Shown here: positions 22,757 to 36,436 of the stretch, in pieces
How positions within the stretch are numbered: the stretch's first letter is position 1
How the letters are laid out: every line of letters starts with the position of its first letter
Source of the DNA: Cytospora piceicola
Lineage: Eukaryota > Ascomycota > Sordariomycetes > Diaporthales > Cytosporaceae
Direction of reading: 5' to 3'
DNA: 64,000 nucleotides
Assembly (NCBI GenBank): GCA_023375675.1
Contig: JALQBC010000038.1
Span: 310,001-374,000, forward strand
Made by a program: the position numbers and the translations under genes
Notes under the pieces: model-generated
What the model was told of the DNA's origin: nothing
Database searches by the model: none
Seen by the model: the letters and a program-made list of their open reading frames with translations, nothing else

Positions 22757-25700
22757 ATGACTGACAAGCTGGCATATCTCCTTTTCGGAGACCAGTCGTC
22801 TGATACACACGGCTTTCTGGCCGAGTTCTTTCGCCAGCCTGAACGAGGCATCCTCGCCAACGCTTTCCTCGAACAAGTCGGTCGCGCTTTGAGGAAGGAG
22901 ATCGAGACACTGTCAAGGGTGGAAAGATCAAAGCTGCCCCAGTTTCTCAGCCTGCAGCACCTCAACGAGAGATATCATGCTCAGGGCTACAAGCATCCTG
23001 GCATAGATGGGGCATTGCTGTGTATATCCCAGCTGGCTCATTATATTGAGTACGTGGCAAAAGGCAAATCGACAGATTCGAAACTAACCGAGAAATAGCT
23101 ATGCTGAAAAGCACCATGAAGATGTCGTACAGCATGACAAGACATTCTTTGTTGGCCTCTGCGCAGGCATGTTCGCCGCAGCGGCCATCACCTCGACGCC
23201 AACTCTCTCCACATTAGTTCCCGTCGCCGTCGAGGTTGTGCTGATGGCATTCCGTACTGGAAAGCATGTCGCCGCTATGGCTGAGCGACTCTGTCCACCG
23301 GTCGAACAATCTGAGAGCTGGACTTATATCGTCTCGGGTATAACGGAAGGCGAGGCTCAATCAACGCTTGACATGTTCAACAAGAACAACGTGAGTAAAA
23401 CTCAGAACGACAATTCTGTTCCATTGCAACGACTGACCAGCTATAACAGAACATCTCGATTGCTAGTCAGGCCTATATCAGTGCAGTATTAGCGAGCAGT
23501 GTCGCCATTTCTGGTCCGCCAACGACATTGAAAGCGCTTTCCGAATCTCAGTCTTTTTCAGGAAAACCAACAACACTACCAGTGTATGGGCCATACCATG
23601 CTGCTCATCTGCACTCATCAGCCGATGTGGCTAAGATTTTGCGCTTGGACGACGGAGCCGTCGCAGATGCGTTGCACAAGACTAAGCCGAGATCCTCAAT
23701 TATGTCATGCAGATCCGGTACTTGGATCACGGAATCCGAGACAACCTCACTCCTTCAAACAGTCGTTCATGAGATTCTAAATGATACCCTGGTCTTTAGC
23801 AACGTTCTCGATGGCTGCCTTGACCTAGCCAAGAAATTCGACGGCAATTCAGTCCTCATCGTGCCTTTTGGCCCAACGCAAAACGCGGGTATCCTGGCAA
23901 ACCTGCTGAAGAGCAATACCTCGCATGACGTTACCCTTCGAGACTCGCCACAGATATCAAGGGAGAGCATATCGTGCTCTGTTGGAAACCATGGGTCGTC
24001 GGGCAAGTGCAAGCTGGCTATTGTGGGAATGGCTGGCCGATTTCCCGATGCGGCAAGCCACGAAAAACTCTGGGAGCTCCTTGAGAAGGGTCTTGACGTT
24101 CATCGAGTCGTTCCAGCCGATCGCTTCCCGGTCGAAACCCACTTCGATCCTACAGGAAAGGCCATCAACACTAGTCACACGCCCTATGGGTGTTGGATCG
24201 AAAAGCCCGGCCAGTTCGATCCTCGCTTCTTCAACATGTCACCCCGAGAAGCCTTTCAAACGGACCCAATGCAGAGGATGGCCTTGACGACCGCATACGA
24301 GGCGCTGGAGATGTCGGGTTATGTGCCCAATCGGACGCCATCAACTAGGCTGGACAGAATTGGAACATTTTATGGCCAAACGTCCGATGACTGGCGAGAA
24401 ATCAATGCCGCCCAGGAGGTCGACACCTACTTCATCACTGGCGGTGTCCGAGCATTCGGGCCTGGTAGAATAAACTACCACTTCGGCTTCAGCGGACCTA
24501 GTCTTAACATCGACACTGCATGCTCTTCCAGTGCTGCTGCTATGAATGTCGCATGCTCGTCACTGTGGGCACACGACTGCGATACAGCTATTGTGGGCGG
24601 TCTCTCTTGCATGACCAACTCCGATATCTTCGCTGGCTTGAGCAGGGGCCAGTTTCTATCCAAGAAGGGTCCATGCCAGACCTTTGACAATGATGCGGAT
24701 GGTTACTGCAGGGGCGATAGTTGCGCTTCTGTTATTGTCAAGCGCCTAGAGGATGCGGAAGCGGATCATGATCGTATCCTTGCTGTTATCCTCGGTACCG
24801 CGACAAACCATTCGGCGGATGCCATTTCCATCACACATCCTCACGGACCTACTCAATCGCTCCTATCATCTGCTATTCTTGACGAAGCTGGTGTCGACCC
24901 GCTTGAGATCGACTACGTCGAGATGCACGGTACTGGCACTCAGGCGGGAGATGGCACTGAGATGGTCTCTGTCACAGACGTTTTTGCTCCGGCAAGCAGG
25001 AAGCGACCTGCTGATAGGCCGCTATTCATTGGCTCTGTTAAAGCTAACGTCGGCCACGGCGAGGCTGCATCGGGTGTGACTGCTCTCGTCAAGGTTCTGA
25101 TGATGTTACAGAGGAACTCCATCCCTCCTCATGTCGGTATCAAAGGTGAGATGAACAAGGGATTCCCTAAGGACCTTTCCGAACGCAATATCAATATCGC
25201 TTTCCACACCACTCCCTTCAAGAGGCGGGATGGCAAGCCTCGGCGGGTTTTCATCAACAACTTCAGTGCAGCTGGTGGTAACACCGGTCTGCTACTTGAA
25301 GACGCCCCCAAAGTGAACCCTGCGAAAGAAGATCCTCGAAGCCACCATGTCATTACTGTGACCGGAAAGTCGAAAGCGGCTATGATTCGCAATGCCGAGA
25401 GAGCTGTTTCCTGGATGCAGCAGAACCCACACACTCCTCTCGCCCATGTTGCCTACACTACCACTGCCCGTAAGATCCAACACTACTGGCGTATGAACAT
25501 TGCAGTTTCAGACCTCGCCGAGGCACAGAGGGCCATCACCGATCGACTCAAGGAGAACTTTTCGCCTGTTTCCCCGGAACAGCCCAAGGTGGCGTTTTTG
25601 TTTACCGGCCAAGGCTCCCACTATCCTGGTCTTGGAAAGGAGTTCTACGCCCATTACTCCGTCTTCCGCCAGAGTATCGACGAGTTCAACCAGATTGCAC

Positions 25701-28700
25701 AGATACAGGGGTTCCCTTCTTTCCTCCCACTCATTGACGGGAGTGAGCAGGATATGAAGAAACTCTCTCCACTTGTCGTCCAACTTGGATTGAGCTGCTT
25801 CGAAATGGCTCTTGCGAAATTGTGGGCATCGTGGGGAGTCGAACCCAGTGTTGTCCTTGGACACAGCCTGGGCGAGTATGCTGCTCTCAACGTGGCCGGT
25901 GTTCTGTCTGCCAGCGACACGATCTATCTAGTGGGTTCCCGAGCTCGTCTCCTCATGGAGAAATGCACAGCCTTCACCCACGCAATGCTCGCCGTGCAAG
26001 GAGATGTCGAAACAGTTCAGGCAGCTCTTGGAGACAAGGCCCAGTCTATTACGGTGGCATGTATCAATGGCCCTCGTGAAACTGTTCTTGGCGGAGAGGC
26101 GGCAGAGATGACCGAGATTTCATCCCAGCTGAGTGCTTTTGGCTTCAAGTGCACACAGCTCAAAGTGCCATTTGCCTTCCACTCTGCTCAGGTAGAGCCT
26201 ATTCTCGACGACTTCGAGAAACTTGCTCGGTCCGTAAACTTTCAGGCTCCCAAGGTTCCTGTCATCTCACCCCTCCTGGGAAAGATGATCGAGTCTGAGC
26301 CTATCAACCCCACGTATCTTCGCAATCACGCTCGGGACGCGGTCAACTTCCTTGGTGGCCTGGTCCACGCTCAACAATCTGGAGCCATCGACGAGAAGAC
26401 AGTTTGGCTTGAAGTTGGACCTCACCCGATCTGCGCCAACATGGTGAAGGCTGCATTCGGCGTTGCAACCATTGCCGTCCCAACCCTCCGTCGCAGCGAA
26501 ACTGCCTACAAGACTCTCAGCGCTTCTCTCTGCACCCTTCACTCTGCAGGTCTCAATTTCGATTGGAACGAGTTTCACCGCGACTTCTCTGACTCTACCC
26601 GTATCTTGGATCTCCCAAGCTACTCCTTTGACGAGAAGAACTATTGGCTTCAGTACACTGGAGACTGGAGTCTGACGAAGAACCGTGCTGCCCTAGCTGC
26701 TGCACCAACTACTGTTGAGCCTGCTAAGCCAAAGCTATCCACAACTTCAGTACAGAAAATCCTCAGCGAGGAAGTCAAGGGTGACATCGCTACTGTCGAG
26801 ATTGAGTCTAATCTCTCCCGGGAAGATTTGCGCCTCGCCGTCACAGGTCACCAGGTCAACGGTGCTCCTTTGTGCCCATCATCCTTGTATGCCGACATGG
26901 CTATGACAGTTTGCGACTACGCCTACAAGCTAGTCCGCCCAGACACTGTAACCATCGGCTGCAACGTAGCTCAGATGAAGGTACCCAAGACGCTCATCTT
27001 TGACGAAACCCTTCAGCAACATATCCTTCGTCTCAAAGTCACAGCCAACGTCGACGCCGGCTATGCTGATCTTGTCTTCAGCACCGGAGACGGAGCGAAG
27101 AAAGTCGACCACGCTACCTGCAAAGTGTACTATAAAGACACTGAGGAGTGGTCGAGTGAGTTCGAGCGTGCTGACTATCTCATCAAGGGACGTATCGAGG
27201 CCTTACAAGCCGCAGAGAAGGCTGGAAAGGCGTCCAAGATTGGCCGTGGGCTTGCGTACAAACTGTTCGCTGCAGTCGTCGACTATGACCTTCGCTACCG
27301 AGGAATGGAGGAAGTCATCCTCGACAGTGACACTTGTGAGGCCACAGCCCGGGTTAGGTTCCAGACATCCGAGAAGGATGGGAACTATCAATTCAGTCCC
27401 TTCTGGATCGACAGCCTGTGCCACATCTCGGGTTTCATCATTAACGGCACGGATGCTGTCGACTCACGTGAACAGGTCTTCATTTCGCACGGCTGGGAAT
27501 CAATGAGATTCATCGAGACGCCAGTTGCTTCCAAAGATTACCGCTCCTACATCCGGATGCAGCCTTTGAAGGGCACCAAGATGATGGCGGGTGATGTCTA
27601 CATCTTCGACGGCGACAGGCTCATCGGTATCACTGGCGGCATTTGCTTCCAAGCCATTCCTCGCAAAGTTCTGAATATCATGCTGCCGCCTCGTGGTGCC
27701 GCGGCGATGCCTCGGGCTGTCACTGCTCAACCCATACCTGCTGCCAAGGCTGCCGGAAAGTCCGCGCCTGCAAAGGAGAAGAGGGTGCTCACACCGTCCA
27801 ATATTGCGCATGTGAATAGGAAGCTCGTTTCGGTCACTGCTCAAGTCATGGACATTCTCGCAAAAGAAGTCGGTGTCAGCCATGACGAGTTAGCAGACAA
27901 CATCGCCTTCGCAGATCTGGGTGTCGACTCTCTGATGGGTCTGACAGTGTCTGGTCGCATCCGTGAGGACTTGGATCTCAATGTCGACTCCCACGTATTT
28001 GTGGACCACCCGACGATTGGTGGTTTCAAGTCATATCTGCAGCAGTTCGAAAGACCCGGTGCTTCTGAAACCCCTTCATCTGGAGAGTCGGCCGATTCTA
28101 GCTCGGACACCGAGACGCCTGAGCCTACGCAGTCTGACTCTGGTGTCACGACTCCCGAGAGCATCGATGTCAAATCTGGTGCTCCAGTCGAGGGCGGCAA
28201 TGCTGATCTACAAGCTGCGATTCGAGAAACAATCGCCTCGGAAATGTGTGTCGAGGTCGAAGAGATTATTGCCGCTCCTGATTTGGCAAACCTTGGCATG
28301 GACTCTTTGATGAGCCTGTCTATTCTCGGCACTCTACGGGAGAGGACTGGTGTTAACATCCCCTCGGACCTTTTCGTGTCCAACCCATCCCTCAAAGATG
28401 TTGAACGCGCTCTCGGTATCGGCGAGGCACCGAAACAACCGGCAGCGCCCAGGCCGGCCGCTGCAAAGCATGTCAAGTTTGGTACGCCAAAGCCAGTATC
28501 GTCCGATAAAGCCCTGCCCCCTTCGATGGTCCTTGCTACCATCCCAAAACCACCTCGACCTTCCCACGTTGTCGACGACTACCCTAACCGCAAGGCGTCT
28601 TCTGTGCTCCTGCAGGGTAGTACTCGCACCGCAACCAAGCACCTCTTCATGATCCCAGACGGTAGCGGGAGTGCAACATCGTACACGGAGATTTCGGAGA

Positions 28701-29424
28701 TCTCGCCGAGTTGGGCTGTTTGGGGTCTCTTCTCTCCGTTCATGAAGACACCCGAGGAGTTTCATTGCGGCGTGTATGGAATGGCGACCAAGTTCATCGA
28801 TGAGATGAAGAGACGCCAGCCCGTGGGTCCTTATAGCCTCGCTGGGTGGTCGGCAGGAGGGGTCATTTCGTACGAAATCGTCGTTCAGCTGACCCAGGCC
28901 GGCGAGCGCGTTGAGAACCTAATCATTATCGATGCACCCTGTCCGGTCACCATCGAACCACTACCGGCTAGCCTACACGCCTGGTTTGCCAGCATCGGGC
29001 TGCTGGGCGATGGAGATGATAAGAAGATCCCTTCGTGGCTGCTTCCCCATTTCGCGGCCTCCGTGACCGCGCTGAGCAACTATACCGCGGAACCGATCCC
29101 CAGGGACAAGTGTCCTAACGTCATGGCTATCTGGTGCGAAGATGGTGTCTGCCATCTGCCCACGGACCCCAGGCCGGAACCTTACCCGACTGGCCACGCG
29201 CTGTTCCTGCTTGACAACCGGACGGATTTTGGTGCGAACCGATGGGACGACTATCTGGACATCGGCAAGATGACGACGAGGCATATGCCTGGAAACCACT
29301 TTTCGATGATGCATGGCGACTTTGTGAGTGACATCCCGTTCCCCTCTATGGCTATGCGAAACATATTAATACCGTATCACAGGCTAAACAACTTGGCTCG
29401 TTCATGCGCGAGGCTCTTCTCTAG
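22757..29424 (+). CDS. Non-reducing polyketide synthase SAT-KS-AT-PT-ACP-ACP-TE (naphthopyrone/THN type)
   Basis: Iterative type I PKS expected to make an aromatic pigment precursor. Exons 22757-23049, 23099-23390, 23450-29323 and 29383-29424 (introns 49, 59 and 59 bases) give 2166 residues. Domains: SAT, with GLCAG (Cys119) and GPYHAAHLH (His245); KS at about 381-805, with DTACSSS (Cys553); AT from about 910, with GHSLGEY (Ser1001); PT, with the GHQVNG His1329 and FWIDSLCH Asp1516; ACP1, GVDSLMGL (Ser1689); ACP2, GMDSLMSL (Ser1814); TE, GWSAGG (Ser1996), Asp2023 and GNHFSMMH (His2145). All catalytic residues are intact. The final 13 residues (AKQLGSFMREALL) are on a tiny last exon; reading through its intron would give a spurious, longer tail. 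Length and domain order match T4HN/YWA1 synthases, though orsellinate-type enzymes share the domain order. The reductase-like SDR and Cmr1-type regulator nearby favour DHN-melanin. Confidence 0.96.
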
Positions 29425-32400
29425 ACAAATGATGCCACGGTGTGCGTTTCGTTGTACGGATAGACTTTCGTTATTCATTGCTGCGTGCATTTTCCTTCTA
29501 CTAGCGCTTGTTGCATCATTTCTTCCGCTTGGTCTGGCATCATACAGCGTTGATACTACACACGTACAATGTGCATCACAGAGCGTACTATCACGATCCT
29601 TTTTCTTCTGCAATTTGTGGCAAATGGAATGGGGCTGGAGGATTTCGTGTTCAATATGGGTCATATAGATATTTTACGTCATGTCTTTGCTGTCTGTCTT
29701 TGTTGGAGACTCGAGTGGACCGCCTCTGATATTAGTGAAGGATTGGTCATGGGATGCGTTTCGCCTGATGTTGGAAGTTCTGATCTCGCAGAGCGTCTCA
29801 TGTTAGCTTTTGCTTATAGACACCAGAATGACAATCACTTATACTCCACCATCGATACAAGCTTCGTCTCATCATAGCTTGTCCCGTGGTCGCGTTTGGG
29901 GATGCTTCTCACGGCCTTGACCACAGTAGCCGGTGCTCGGGTGGTCCTGGCTGCAATCTAGGCCGACAACGCATTTTCAAGACGGCTCTGATGTAAACCC
30001 AACTCGATGATCATCATCAATGAGTAACATGGACTAGTCCTTGATAAGAGTGTGTCGATATTACAAAATGTCGTCCCGGAACCTTCTCGTGGAGGCAGAT
30101 CTTGCAATGACGATGGCCTTGATCTGGCACAAGTTGATGACAGCTTCATGTAGGAAAATACTGCGTGATAATATCCATCACACTTTCTTCCTGGCGTAAC
30201 CGTGAACTTCTACAGTGCAGCCAATGCAAGCGGTATTATATGCCATCTGGCTGAAAAAATGCCAGACTTGCTCGGTGATAGCTGGTGGGTCAGCAATACT
30301 CGACTTGATATCTCCGCTCTCAACACATTTATAGACAACCTGTCGGAGCTTCATCCCAGTGTAAGAGGATATGAGGCTTGGTGACCCTCGGGGAGCTTGT
30401 AGATGGATCCTCGAAGCCAGTTGAGTTGCGAGGTTGATCGGTCAGATCCGATCTCGCGGATTGCGAACGGCTCTGAGACTACTTGAACCTGTTGCACCAA
30501 TGTGACAATTGGAAGTGATAGTCCTATACTGATATATACAACTAGGAACCTGACTATCCTAATAGACTTGAAGTGTATAGGCGAGTCTCACATCTGACTG
30601 GCCCCAACCGATGTTGACGCTTCTTCGCAGCCCGGCACACTCAACACACACACTGCACGCATCCCATCTCACCACAAAGTCAATGACAGTAATCGAAACC
30701 ATCTCTTAGGCTTGTTTTTATAAGTAATTCTTGATTTTCTGCTGCTACTAATATTTGCATTCTAATTCCACTTCCATTCCGGTACAGCATGTGTCTTGAC
30801 TTTACGTTTGGGTGCATCTCCAAGGGCATCACCCCAGTGCCTCACCCCTGAAACCCTTCCAAAAACCTCAGTGATCAGTGGCCCTTGCCTCTTACAAGTG
30901 GCTACGGGATATATACGCATATTGTTCCTTGATGCAATATAATCTGCCTCTCACAAACAAGTTTTCGTCCGCCCAAAAAACATGGAGCCTCGACCAAGCG
31001 GGCGCAGAGTCCAATGAGTTCGGGCTGGTGTAACCACAGGCGGCAGCACATTTAGCGTCTGATAGCTCTCTCTAATATTGCTGGAAGATTTTACTTGCAT
31101 GTCGAACACACTATGAGAAGAATTACGAACAGATAGGCTTTGGTCCCAGTTGATAAGACGTGGATAGACATCATACAAATACAAGAGCCCTAGACCATGT
31201 AACGATCGCCTTTCTTGACCGCAAGTCGAGCGCATGATGCAACCCAAGAGAGTTGGGATATCAGTAGAGTTGTTCTAGTGACATGGGAAAAGCATATCAG
31301 TCTCACACGCCCCTACCCTTCGACTATTTGGACTGCTGTGCTCAAGAATACGCATCCCTGGTTGGAACCTTCCATTTCCGAGACCCCATGTGATTGGCAT
31401 CACAGTCATGTTTGGCCCTGTCGTTGTCCAAGTGCTGCGGGTCATCCTGCAACAGGAGGCCAGCAAATACCGTTTTGTCTTAGAAAGGCGCATCCGAGGG
31501 GTCCTTCTGTCGGGTGACACAGAGATTGTTGTCTTTGTTTTCTTCTTTTGATTTGGTTGTTGTTCAGTGTTGCCGCTGCGTTGTCCCCTCCTTTCGAGGC
31601 TCTACACCACAGCCATGGCCTCCCGAGACGCACGCGTGCCCTGCACTTCGGGAGCCCACATGGTGCTGTTCCCGATGGAGCCGCGAACTAGCAAATGGGC
31701 ACGGTCTCGTGGCATCCACAGGGTGCCGCTCAACTCGATGCTTGAGCCCCGTGGATTACTTTACAACTGAGCCGAGCATGGTTCTCTGGGTGGTTCTTTG
31801 CGCACAAGGGCTTGGCTCCTATCACGACCTTCCTGTCCGCGATGGGATGATTGCAGGTATGGACAGATATACGACTGAACACGAGATGAGAGAAGGCTTG
31901 TCTGCAGGTAGATGAGCGAAACGCAGCTAATGAACCTTATTTATCGGGCTAGGTACCGAGACAAGGAAAGCAGCCACCCCAGCGATTTCGATCTGCGCCA
32001 TGTACAGGCGGCGAGAAGTTGCAGGCGATGGCCCTAGTGGTCCTGTTGCAGGTCATCCAACTATACGGCCAGATTTATTCCTAGTTTTACCTGAGGGGTG
32101 GTCACCCTTTGAGTTGTCTAGCGTGGTGATTCTATTCAAAGGGTTCTGGAGCAGCCGAATGATGGGAGAAGCCGAACGTATCTACAATGTTTCGAGGCGA
32201 GATAGATTGTCTGCTGTTCATGTGATATCGAACGACTCGAAGACACGATGATGATATCGATGTCACGGTGGGATCTGACCCGGCCGCCTCTCCTCCACCG
32301 ATGGCATCTTTCACCCCACCCACCAGAGACCACGACGGCGCTCGCAGTCATTACCGAAAGGGACCTTGCAGACGCGGTGGGTTTGCCAGGCCTCCCAGGT

Positions 32401-35400
32401 TGCCGGGATGGCCAGCCAGATGTTTGTTGGTAAGGGTTGTGGACTTTAATCGTGCGTGAGACGTTGTCTTGCTTGGCAGGCCGAGCGCTGCCTGCCCCTC
32501 TCGAAGGTCTCTGGAACTCGACTGGTGTTGTACTCGGCGCGGGACCTGTGTGGAAGGGCAATCGACGAAATGCGATTGCAAGAAAAGAAAGTTCGCAATA
32601 GGAAATACCGGCCGCGGTGGTGGGACTTTAGCGCGGGCGCGAACAGCTGGCCGGTTGTTGTGGCCGACTTGCTCCAGACCTGCATGGCACTGCTGTACCC
32701 AGTCTGCCAGTGGGCCAAGACATGCTTTCGTAGTGTATGTAGATGCATCCAAACAGTCAGTCATTTCGGTCCACGGTACAGACTTGAGTCTCTGCCGGTC
32801 GATTGTCAAGGGGGGGAGGGAAGAGGGCGGTTAGTGGGCAACGATGAGTTGGAGGTTGAAGGAAGTATGACGAAAGAGCGGTTGCGGAACAGGTTTGTGG
32901 GTAATCTCTGTTACACCGTCTCCTCTCTGTATGTATTTCTTCTTCTACTACTACTGGGTATGCTCATTTTCTAGAAGACCTTGTCCTCCTGTTTTGTGGT
33001 TCTGGTCAGGCCAGGCCAGGCGTGTCGTGATGTTGAATTAAGCTTCCTTCCTTGGACGGCAAGGGTGCTTTTAACGCTGTTAGTGCCTCCATTGTACTTG
33101 CAGCACAGGCCCTAACACCCCCTTTGATCGATCGATAAAGTGGATCTCGATCATGTGTGCTCGATCCCCCGCGACTTAATCCAGGTTGTGCATTCTCCGT
33201 CCCTCCTTCCCATCGCCTCATCGTCACATCGTCTCCCACACCCACCTGCGATCCCACGAAGCACAGCCACTCCAAAGTACAGGCCAGCTCAATTGCTTAC
33301 CCAGGTACCACCTATCAGCCTATCAAGCAGTCCAGCAACATGATTGAGCCCCCTGTTCCCGTCTTCTCGTATCGTCTTCTCCACCCGGAAGCGACACCAG
33401 CCCCCAAACGTTCTTACATTACAGTGGCGAGGCCGGCAATCCGGGAAAGGCCTGGCTGCCTCGCTGCCTGGTCATGTGTATGGTTAGAATTGTGAGATTG
33501 CTTACCCAAGGCGACATCAATGTGCCTGATTCCTCAGGACAAGTCTACGTTTCTGCGAACCTGGTGTAAAGCTCTTGTCCCACTCGGGCCCTGACTGCAA
33601 AAGTGCATGTTGGTCAACACGGCCGCGCACCTCCAACGACGCATCGTCGCCAACCATCGACATCTTCTGCCAGCTCCGAATACCCCTTTGAGAAGGACGT
33701 CCGTCGTGCCGTACACCGGCTTACACCTGGTCAAGCTGAAAAGCTCAGTATGGCTTCATCATCAGCTCGCGCGGCCGCTCGCACCTGTATACGCCAGCCC
33801 GCCATCCTTCTCATTCGCCCTGTTGTCGTTGTCATTTCCCAATAAATTCGTGACGACTCGAACCCGCACCGTAATGATGAGGAGACTATCTTGTCCGCGG
33901 CTGACTCTGCAGGAATGCGGACGTAAGCACTGACTGACGTCTATAATACTCCAGACTACATCATTCGCACGATACTCTGGGGATGCGCAGCTGCACAATA
34001 TATGAACCTTGGTCCCTGCGCTGCTGTCAGCTCGATTTTTTAACAAACAAGCTCATGCGCCCGTACTCTCCTTTCGGAACGGCTTGTGACGGCGAAACGA
34101 CACTGAGGCTTGATAAGACAGCCTCTGGTTTCCGAGCATTGGACAGCAGTGACCACGACTAATGCGTCGTCTCCTGCCTGATGCTGAAAGAAACCCTGTG
34201 ATCAGGCTCGATGTCTCTCTGTCACCCTTGCCCCGCATCTAATCTGGACTATGAAAGCCCATACATTGCGCTAAAGGCTCGCAATCTGTTGTCAATGGTA
34301 ATGCGTCTTGACCGAGCTTACAACGATACTATATCTATGAAAGGTCGCGGGCTCTATCTCCCAGCCTGGGGACACGTCGGCGACGACAATCAAGGCAGAA
34401 GAGCAGAAAAGGTTCGGAGCTCGGAAGGAGCCCAACCACACACCCCCACTCCGTCCCCTGTTGCGTAGCATTTAGGGCGACTTAGCTCGGCCTCCATAAC
34501 CCGATCTAGATGCGGCGAACACATTGGACAACGACCGTTCAAGGAGCCCCTGCTTATAAATATCAATATATCGTCTGATGTTGCTAGATGGTTTCCTAAT
34601 TCTGAATTTACGCAGCTACTGGGGTGCTTTTAAGTTCGACTCGTGCCTTGCATGAGAGCAAACCTGGAAGCAGCCGCGTCAGTAAAAAGCAATGAACTGA
34701 CCAAGGGCGGAGGAGCTTGGCAATCTTATCGAGTCGGCGACTTCGTTAAGCTTAAGTTTGGAAGCGTAAACAAGGGAGACCAGGCCACTTCAAGGAATAT
34801 TGCGACCACCGCCACATCAACAGCCTATGCGGCTAGCGAACTCTTTCTTCAAGGCTTCATCTTCCATGTATTCCAAGGTTGTGTAAGAAGCCGTTAAATT
34901 GTGCCGCGGCCGGCCTACCAGGGCGACCGTTGGTAAAAAAGCAAAACGAGCCAGGATCTGTTCCTAACTTAGTGGCAGGGTCTACTCACCGCAACCTGTT
35001 TGTGGCTTTTGCCGTTCAATAAAGCGGTTGTTGGAAGAAGATCATACCCCTACCGGACGCCCAGTGGTCGTGATGGCGGCCTCCAGAGACAGATCTCAAT
35101 CTTCCAGGAAGGAAGAGCCGGCACAGTAGCCAGCATGCTTATTGCCAGGCCAATCCGGAAGCTCGGCGTTCTTCATGATCGACACAGGAGAGTGCAATTT
35201 GGTGCCCCCCAGACAGGCTGGGCTCCTGGGTGGATCGAACAAATCCTCCGAGGTGGTACAGAGGTATTGTACAATCTAGCCTCGTGCCAGTCCTCACTCA
35301 TTACCGGGGCTGGTACAGATGACGGGAGCTGCGGATCACTGAAAAGGGATTGGAGCAAAGTTTCTTCTAGCAGCTGACGACGCATGCATGCTGCAGTATG

Positions 35401-36436
35401 TTGTCCTACCAGTGGTATCCTCAGTTGTACTTTGCTTCTTTCCCCCTTCCTTGTCATGTATCTCGACCTCGCTTCTTGGAGGGGCTACCCTTCCGTCTAT
35501 ACTTGATCCTCGAGTGTGCTATCACAGCATTAACATGATCTTCGACGCGCTCCCAAGGTTCGCGCGGCAGGTTCTATCGAAACGTTGTATCCTCCGCAGA
35601 TGTCTCCACCGAACCAGTCCTTTCTCGTCAACCAGTGCGAAGCAGACATTTGCTTCCTAGCTGAAGGACTCCGTCGAAATATTGGATGATGTACAGTATC
35701 CACTCGACATGCGACGCGGTGAGACCAATCCTCTGGAGAAGCGATTTGCCCTTGATGCCATACAGAACGAGTGTAAGTGCACCAAACCCCACAAGAACCG
35801 CTCCACACCTGCCAGGCACACATTCCCCGTTGGCATGTTCGACTTGAAAGCTGGCGATAACCCTACACTTTGCCACTCACTTGGCCATACTGGTTGGTGC
35901 CACTTGCATAGCACGTTTCGAAACCACTCTGATCGGACAGCCTTCATCAAGTGTGGCCGGGCATCAAAACTCGTTCCTTGGCCTCCAGTTCCGCATACCA
36001 AGTGGACCAGCTCTTCCGGGGACATCCAGATTTCTAATTTAGGGGCACGAGGCGGTCATTATTTTCTATAAGCATTCTATGTCCCGCTGGCGCTAGCTGC
36101 TCGGGCTTCTTTATCGTCCACGTCCAGCTCCTTCATCGGCCTTTCAATCACTGGCCAACAAGCACAGATATATCCTCGTAAGAACGGACTTTCGCCCTGG
36201 GCTCATTTGTCAATTCCACTTCAGCTCTCAACGCCACAATTTCCTCCGTACACACACATCTCAGCCTACGTTCCAGCGCATCGATATCTGAGTATCCTCC
36301 ATATCACTGGACCGAACCACACACCGCAGCCTGCTGCGCTTTGCGATCTACATTGCAAGAAGCCAGATTGAGACCTACTCACTCTTTTTGTCAAGAATTT
36401 CACCATCGTTATCTCCGTGCGGCCGTTGTGAATCAC
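29425..36436. other. Gene-poor spacer, 7 kb, between PKS and Zn2Cys6 regulator
   Basis: No supported gene was found on either strand. The longest frames (for example 32456-32974 +, and several minus frames at 35530-36025) have no recognisable motifs and overlap frames on the other strand. Bases 36100-36436 should include the promoter of the regulator gene. Confidence 0.5.

Noticed and set aside
29324..29668. Extended C-terminal tail of the PKS with a hydrophobic segment
   Set aside because: It is intron read-through and 3' flank. A canonical intron at 29324-29382 restores the normal thioesterase end with a stop at 29424.
32456..32974. 172-residue plus-strand frame ending in a hydrophobic run
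   Set aside because: There are no motifs, overlapping frames exist on the opposite strand, and the hydrophobic end comes from CTT/CTA simple sequence.
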